In this document: piece after piece, positions 49,682-54,364 of the stretch
Layout of the letters: each line of letters starts with the position of its first letter
Position numbering within the stretch: the stretch's first letter is position 1
Assembly: GCF_023913775.1 (NCBI RefSeq)
Contig: NZ_JAMXAX010000023.1
Location: 1 to 54,364 of the forward strand
Source of the DNA: Acidovorax facilis
GTDB lineage: Bacteria; Pseudomonadota; Gammaproteobacteria; Burkholderiales; Burkholderiaceae_C
Direction: 5' to 3'
DNA: 54,364 bases
Notes under the pieces: generated by a model
What the model was told of the DNA's origin: nothing
The model's database searches: none
What the model saw: the letters and a program-made list of their open reading frames with translations, nothing else
Translations under genes and position numbers: made by a program

Positions 49682-50140
49682 ATGCTTGACAAGATGACCA
49701 ACCGGCTGGACTTTCTCGGCAACGCACTCGTGCTGCGTGCCGAGCGCCAGCGCGCCATCGCCAGCAACATCGCCAACGCTGACACCCCGGGCTACGTGGC
49801 ACGCGATTTCAGCTTTGGCGATGCGATGCGCGAAGCCACGGGTTCCAGCTCGGGCGTGACGCGCATGGCCACGGGGGGCTCCGTGGGCACTTCAGGCATT
49901 GCGGGCGCCAAGGGCGCCACCGACCCCCGCCACATTCCGCTGCCAGCAGCAACCACGGGCACTGGCGCGCCGGGCGCACTGGGTTATTCCGTGCAGACCC
50001 AGCCCAGCCTGGACAACAACACGGTGGACCTGGACCGCGAGCGCGCCAACTTTGTCGACAACGCCGTGCGCTACGAAGCCACGCTGCGTTTCATCAACGG
50101 CAACGCCAAAACCATGCTCAGCGCGATCCAGGGCCAATAA
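49682..50140 (+). CDS. flgB: Flagellar basal-body rod protein FlgB
   Basis: A 152-residue proximal rod protein. The N-terminal rod motif is LRAERQRAIASNIANADTPG and the C-terminal helix DNNTVDLDRERANFVDNAVR, both standard. The middle has a Gly/Ser/Thr-rich insert (about 45-85). GAGG precedes ATG 49682. First gene of flgBCDEFGH. Confidence 0.96.
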   Translation: MLDKMTNRLDFLGNALVLRAERQRAIASNIANADTPGYVARDFSFGDAMREATGSSSGVTRMATGGSVGTSGIAGAKGATDPRHIPLPAATTGTGAPGALGYSVQTQPSLDNNTVDLDRERANFVDNAVRYEATLRFINGNAKTMLSAIQGQ

Positions 50141-50176
50141 GCCATCCGCATTGCAGCGCAGAAAGCGAGTCTCCCC

Positions 50177-50581
50177 ATGTCCATGTTCTCCATCTTCAGC
50201 GTCTCAGGCAGCGCCGTCAGCGCGCAGTCGCAGCGGCTCAACGTGGTGGCCAGCAACCTGGCCAATGTGGACGCCGTGGCAGGCCCCGATGGTCAGGCCT
50301 ACAAGGCACGCCAGGTGGTGTTCCAGACAGCGCCCATGGGGGCCGACAGCTCTGCGGGCGTCAAGGTCAGCGGTGTCAGCGAAAGCAATGTGCCGGGCCG
50401 CCGCGTGCACGACCCCAGCCACCCGTCGGCCGACGAGCAGGGGTATGTGACGCACTCCAACGTCAACGCGGTTGAGGAGGTGGTCAACATGATCTCTGCC
50501 TCGCGCTCGTACCAGAACAACGTCGAGGTCATGAACACGGCCAAGTCGCTGCTCCTCAAAACCCTGCAGATGGGCCAGTAA
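50177..50581 (+). CDS. flgC: Flagellar basal-body rod protein FlgC
   Basis: A 134-residue proximal rod protein with SAQSQRLNVVASNLANVDAV at the N-terminus and SNVNAVEEVVNMISASRSYQ near the C-terminus, the FlgC signatures. It follows flgB after 36 bp. Shine-Dalgarno is weak. Confidence 0.97.
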   Translation: MSMFSIFSVSGSAVSAQSQRLNVVASNLANVDAVAGPDGQAYKARQVVFQTAPMGADSSAGVKVSGVSESNVPGRRVHDPSHPSADEQGYVTHSNVNAVEEVVNMISASRSYQNNVEVMNTAKSLLLKTLQMGQ

Positions 50582-50612
50582 GGCAAGAGCCTGCTCCAAG
50601 AAGGACACCACC

Positions 50613-51266
50613 ATGATTCTCAGTGCCACCAACGCCGCCACGGTGACGGACTCGTCCAGCACCAAGGCCAACGCGTCCACCGACCCGGCTGCCGCGCAAG
50701 ACCGCTTTTTGAAACTGCTGGTTGCGCAGCTGAACAACCAGGACCCGATGAACCCCCTGGACAACGCCCAGATGACTTCGCAGATCGCGCAGATCAACAC
50801 GGTGACCGGCATCCAGCAACTGAACCAGACCATGCAGAGCATGGCTTCGCAGTTCAACTCGCTACAGGTCATGCAGGGCACAGCCCTGGTGGGCCGCAAT
50901 GTGCTGACCGAGGGCTCCAGCCTGGCGGTGGCGGACAAGACCGGCAAGGGCGGCTTCGAGCTGGGCTCGGCCGCCACCAACGTGAAGATCGAGGTCACGA
51001 CCGCAGGCGGGCAGGTGGTGGACACCATCGACCTGGGTGCCAAGGCGGCGGGCCGCCACACCTTCGACTGGGACGCCAGCCAGTACACCGGCTCCACCGA
51101 AGGGCTGCAGTTCCGCGTGACGGCCGTCAATGGCTCCACCAAGCTGGACTCCACCGCACTGAACCTTGCCAAGGTGACGGCCGCAGGCGCCGAGGACGGA
51201 CAGCTGGTGCTGAGCCTGTCCAACGGCAAAACCATCAACTACAGCCAGATCAAGGCCTTGGTGTAA
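50613..51266 (+). CDS. flgD: Flagellar hook assembly scaffold FlgD
   Basis: A 217-residue hook-cap protein. The conserved N-terminal part is FLKLLVAQLNNQDPMNPLDN, then AQMTSQIAQINTVTGIQQLN; the C-terminal part is a FlgD Ig/tudor-like domain (DWDASQYTGSTEGLQFRVTA). It caps the growing hook. AAGGA lies 10 nt before ATG 50613. Confidence 0.96.
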   Translation: MILSATNAATVTDSSSTKANASTDPAAAQDRFLKLLVAQLNNQDPMNPLDNAQMTSQIAQINTVTGIQQLNQTMQSMASQFNSLQVMQGTALVGRNVLTEGSSLAVADKTGKGGFELGSAATNVKIEVTTAGGQVVDTIDLGAKAAGRHTFDWDASQYTGSTEGLQFRVTAVNGSTKLDSTALNLAKVTAAGAEDGQLVLSLSNGKTINYSQIKALV

Positions 51267-51304
51267 CACCAGCCTGCTTCGTATCGCGTCAACAGGAGAA
51301 CACC

Positions 51305-52585
51305 ATGAGTTTTCAGCAAGGCCTGTCCGGCTTGAACGCCGCCAGCAAGAACCTCGATGTCATCGGGGACAACATTGCCAACTCCAACACCGTCGGGTTC
51401 AAGGCCTCGCGGGCCGAGTTTGCCGAGATGGTGGCCTCTGCCATCGGCTCGGCAGGGGGCTCCAATGCAGGCATCGGCGTGGAAGTGGGCGCCGTGGCGC
51501 AGCAATTCACCCAGGGCAACCTGACCATCACCGGCAACAGCCTGGACGTGGCCATCAATGGCAATGGGTTCTTCACCCTCACGCTGCCCGATGGCACCGC
51601 CGCCTACACCCGCTCCGGCAACTTCAAGCTGGACAAGGAAGGCAACATGATCACCAACGACAACGCGTCGGTGATGGGCTACCCGGTGGACCCGGTGACG
51701 GGTCTGCGCACCGGCACCGACCCCATCCCCATGGTGTTCCCGACCGCCGAGCCGATTCCCGCCAAGCAGACCACCACGATCACGGCGGCCTTCAACCTGG
51801 ACGCCCGCGCCACCGACGCGGCGGGCAACCCCGCAGCCACGCCCCCCATCCCGGCCACGCCGCGCGCCACCTATGGCACGTCGATCAACGTGTTCGACAG
51901 CCAGGGCGTGGCCAAACCGGTGAGCCTGTACTTTCAGAAAACCGCCACCGCCAACACCTGGGACGTATACGACGCCCTGGACGACCCCACCGCTGTGCCG
52001 CCCGTGGTGGCCACGCCGATCGGCCAGATCACGTTCGACAACAACGGCGCCATCACCGGCCCGGTGGCCACGCCACCCGCCACGGGCTTTTCGCTGCCGC
52101 TCACCATCAACCCCACGCCGCCCAACCCCAATAACCTGCCCACCTATACCGTGGACGTGAGCCTGGACAAGGTGACACAGTTCGGCAAGAAGTTCGCGGT
52201 GTCCAACCTGAGCCAGGACGGCTACACCTCGGGCGAGCTGACCGGCATCAACATCGAGAACAACGGGATGATCATGACCCGTTATTCCAACGGCGTGACG
52301 CGTGCCGAGGGCCAGCTGGCGCTGTCGAGTTTCCGCAATACGCAGGGCCTGGCCTCGGTGGGCAGCAACAACTGGGTGGCCACGTTCGAGTCGGGCCAGC
52401 CCGTCGTCGGCACCGCCACGGATGGCAGCTTTGGCTCGCTGCGCTCGGGCGCCCTGGAAGACTCCAACGTGGACCTCACGGCCGAGCTGGTGAACATGAT
52501 GATTGCCCAGCGCGCCTACCAGGCGAACGCACAGACCATCAAGACGCAAGATCAGGTGATGTCCACCCTGGTGAACCTGCGCTGA
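51305..52585 (+). CDS. flgE: Flagellar hook protein FlgE
   Basis: A 426-residue hook subunit. The ends are typical: SFQQGLSGLNAASKNLDVIG, GDNIANSNTVGFKASRAEF, and at the C-terminus MMIAQRAYQANAQTIKTQDQ. The middle contains three Pro/Thr/Ala-rich stretches (about 177-190, 228-240 and 255-282, for example NPTPPNPNNLPTYT), probably surface loops. AGGAGA precedes ATG 51305. FliK sets its final assembled length. Confidence 0.97.
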   Translation: MSFQQGLSGLNAASKNLDVIGDNIANSNTVGFKASRAEFAEMVASAIGSAGGSNAGIGVEVGAVAQQFTQGNLTITGNSLDVAINGNGFFTLTLPDGTAAYTRSGNFKLDKEGNMITNDNASVMGYPVDPVTGLRTGTDPIPMVFPTAEPIPAKQTTTITAAFNLDARATDAAGNPAATPPIPATPRATYGTSINVFDSQGVAKPVSLYFQKTATANTWDVYDALDDPTAVPPVVATPIGQITFDNNGAITGPVATPPATGFSLPLTINPTPPNPNNLPTYTVDVSLDKVTQFGKKFAVSNLSQDGYTSGELTGINIENNGMIMTRYSNGVTRAEGQLALSSFRNTQGLASVGSNNWVATFESGQPVVGTATDGSFGSLRSGALEDSNVDLTAELVNMMIAQRAYQANAQTIKTQDQVMSTLVNLR

Positions 52586-52631
52586 CCGGCTGAACCCCCA
52601 CTGAACCCGCCCAGGACACCGGAGATCCCCC

Positions 52632-53372
52632 ATGGACCGCATCATCTACACCTCGATGACAGGCGCCAACGCCGCCGCCCACCGGCAGGCGGTGCTGTCC
52701 AACAACCTCGCCAACGTGTCCACCGGCGGGTTCCGCGCCGAGATGTCCACCTTCCGCTCGGTGCCGCTGCAAGGCGACGGCGCCAAGACGCGCGTGTTTG
52801 CGCTGGAGGCCACCTCGGGCTACGTCAACACCCCCGGCCCTGTACAACGCACCGGCCGCAACCTCGACGCCATGGCGGCCGGCAACGCCTGGTTTGCAGT
52901 GCAGGGACTGGATGGCACCGAGGCCTACACCCGTGCGGGCAGCTTTGAGGTGTCGGCCACGGGCCAGCTGCTCACCCCCACCGGCCTGCCTGTGTTGTCC
53001 GATGGCGGAGTGCCCATCGACGTGCCGCCCGGTGCCGATGTGTCGCTCGGGTCGGACGGTACCGTGACCTCAAAGATCCCGGGCCAGCCCGCCCAGGCCA
53101 TTGGCCGCCTCAAGCTGGGCACTCCCACGCCGGAAGACCCGCTCAAGCGCGGCGACGACGGGCTGTTTCGCACCACGTCGGGCGACCCCATGCCCAACGA
53201 CGCCAACGCGCGCATGCTGTCGGGCACGCTGGAGGGCTCGAACGTGAACCCGGTCGAATGCATGGTCGGGATGATCGCTGCATCGCGCCAGTTCGAGCAG
53301 CAGATGAAGCTGCTGCAGACCGCCGAAACCAACGACAAGACCGCCAGCAAGCTGCTGAGCATGAACGGCTGA
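52632..53372 (+). CDS. flgF: Flagellar basal-body rod protein FlgF
   Basis: A 246-residue proximal rod protein: DRIIYTSMTGANAAAHRQAV, then LSNNLANVSTGGFRAEMSTF, and at the end ECMVGMIAASRQFEQQMKLL. All match FlgF. GGAGA precedes ATG 52632. Confidence 0.97.
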   Translation: MDRIIYTSMTGANAAAHRQAVLSNNLANVSTGGFRAEMSTFRSVPLQGDGAKTRVFALEATSGYVNTPGPVQRTGRNLDAMAAGNAWFAVQGLDGTEAYTRAGSFEVSATGQLLTPTGLPVLSDGGVPIDVPPGADVSLGSDGTVTSKIPGQPAQAIGRLKLGTPTPEDPLKRGDDGLFRTTSGDPMPNDANARMLSGTLEGSNVNPVECMVGMIAASRQFEQQMKLLQTAETNDKTASKLLSMNG

Positions 53373-53415
53373 TGCCGCTGCCACCCCCAGCACGCACCCG
53401 CCATAAGGAAGCACC

Positions 53416-54198
53416 ATGATCAACTCCCTCTGGATCGCCAAGACCGGCATGTCTGCCCAGCAGACCCAGCTCGACGTCATCTCGCACAACCTGGCCAACG
53501 TCTCCACCACGGGCTACAAGCGCAACAACGCGGTGTTCGAAGACCTGATCTACCAGAACCTGCGCCAAGTGGGTGCCAACACCACCGAACAAAACCAGCT
53601 GCCCACCGGCCTGCACCTGGGCCTGGGCGTGCGCACGGTGGCCACCAGCCGCAACTTCATGCAGGGCAACCTGCAGGAGTCCAAGAACAACCTGGATGTC
53701 GCCATCAACGGCAACGGCTTCTTTGAAGTGACCATGCCCGATGGCACCGTGGGCTACACCCGCGACGGCTCCTTCCAGGTCGATGCCCAGGGCCGCATGG
53801 TCACGTCCAGCGGGCTGCCCGTGGTCAATGGCATCACCATTCCGGCCAACGCCACCAGCGTCAGCATCAGTGCCGAAGGCGCCGTGGCAGTCACCGTGCC
53901 GGGCAACACACAGCCGCAGACCGTGGGCAACCTGGCCATGGCCAGCTTCATCAACCCGGCCGGCCTAGAGCCCATCGGGCAGAACCTGTTCAAGGAATCC
54001 GCCGCCTCCGGCCAGCCCCAGCAGGGCACCCCCGGCACGAACGGCCTGGGCATCATCAAGCAGGGGTTTCTGGAAGCCTCCAACGTCAACGTGGTGGAAG
54101 AGCTGGTCACCATGATCCAGACCCAGCGCGCCTACGAGATGAATTCCAAGGCCATCCAGACCTCGGACCAGATGCTTGCCAAGCTCGCCCAGCTGTGA
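53416..54198 (+). CDS. flgG: Flagellar distal rod protein FlgG
   Basis: A 260-residue distal rod protein: INSLWIAKTGMSAQQTQLDV, then ISHNLANVSTTGYKRNNAVF, and the C-terminal VVEELVTMIQTQRAYEMNSK. Length is exactly typical. AAGGAA precedes ATG 53416. It follows flgF after 43 bp. Confidence 0.98.
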   Translation: MINSLWIAKTGMSAQQTQLDVISHNLANVSTTGYKRNNAVFEDLIYQNLRQVGANTTEQNQLPTGLHLGLGVRTVATSRNFMQGNLQESKNNLDVAINGNGFFEVTMPDGTVGYTRDGSFQVDAQGRMVTSSGLPVVNGITIPANATSVSISAEGAVAVTVPGNTQPQTVGNLAMASFINPAGLEPIGQNLFKESAASGQPQQGTPGTNGLGIIKQGFLEASNVNVVEELVTMIQTQRAYEMNSKAIQTSDQMLAKLAQL

Positions 54199-54236
54199 CC
54201 GGAACGTCCCCCGCGCTTTTGCCCAGGATCTTCGCC

Positions 54237-54364
54237 ATGCGCACTTTCACACGCCCTCTTCGCCTGCTGCAGGCACTTGGCTCGCTGCGTGCGGGCATCC
54301 CCGCGCTGGGCGCAGCACTGCTGTGTGCCGGCTGCGCCACCCTGTCGCCACCGCCGCCGGTGGA
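54237..54364 (+). CDS. flgH: Flagellar L-ring protein FlgH (5' part, cut by window end)
   Basis: Only the first 42 codons are inside the window. They encode a basic start, a hydrophobic signal segment and a lipobox LCAGC (around residues 29-33), after which CATLSPPPPV follows. A lipoprotein directly after flgG is FlgH, the outer-membrane L-ring subunit. AGGAT lies upstream of ATG 54237. The rest lies beyond the right edge. Confidence 0.88.
   Translation, partial: MRTFTRPLRLLQALGSLRAGIPALGAALLCAGCATLSPPPPV

Noticed and set aside
1..54364. CRISPR array, tRNA genes, prophage or transposase genes
   Set aside because: I looked for regularly spaced repeats, cloverleaf-like sequences and integrase or transposase motifs and saw none.

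Overview
The window is a chromosomal motility locus from a high-GC betaproteobacterium, most likely a member of the Comamonadaceae (Acidovorax/Comamonas type). This rests on gene order, on the pairing of CheD and CheZ with two CheY proteins, and on short intergenic palindromes that I recognise as typical of that family. Species cannot be read from the sequence alone.

Left edge (1-650): three tandem sigma-70 promoters on the minus strand, followed by a 16S-leader-like sequence, point out of the window and suggest an rRNA operon immediately to the left. An ABC-F ATPase (uup, +) follows. Chemotaxis block (2629-9131, -): an uncharacterised CheZ-like protein, cheY1, cheA, cheW, cheR, cheD, cheB, in transcription order. 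Divergent from it is a two-gene two-component system (9314-11052, +): a soluble receiver-histidine kinase and a NarL-type regulator. Flagellar export and basal-body block (11077-22386, -): fliF-G-H-I-J-K, then fliL-M-N-O-P-Q-R, with fliE divergent (+). Filament block (23283-29013): fliD-S-T (-) and two closely related flagellin genes arranged head to head around a 322-bp region with FliA-type promoters.

Inserted between the flagellins and the motor genes is a glycosylation island (29126-37637). It has a TPR-containing GT41/SPINDLY-type glycosyltransferase (+) converging on a seven-gene, tightly overlapped minus-strand operon: rfbF, rfbG, an RmlC-like epimerase, a zinc-finger sugar C-methyltransferase, an FkbM methyltransferase, an NAD-dependent reductase/epimerase and a hexapeptide acyltransferase. 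The gene content predicts a CDP-linked, C-methyl-branched 6-deoxyhexose, probably for decorating flagellin.

Right part: motA-motB-cheY2-cheZ, flhB-flhA-flhF-flhG-like-fliA (+), flgA-flgM-flgN (-) and flgB-C-D-E-F-G-H (+, flgH cut by the window end). Together these encode nearly a whole flagellum: export gate and ATPase, MS/C ring, rod, hook, filament, motor, sigma-28/anti-sigma pair and the chemotaxis signalling core. No flhDC, flgI-L or chemoreceptor gene is in the window.

Most interesting points: (1) a small protein at the head of the che operon carrying a CheZ-like D-x3-Q motif and sharing a C-terminal GSVDLF hexapeptide with CheD; (2) an interspersed palindromic repeat with at least seven recognisable copies, two of them inside protein-coding genes (uup and rfbG); (3) the CDP-branched-sugar/GT41 island; (4) a FlhG-position protein that has lost its P-loop; (5) the inverted flagellin pair; (6) the tandem rrn-type promoters at the left edge.
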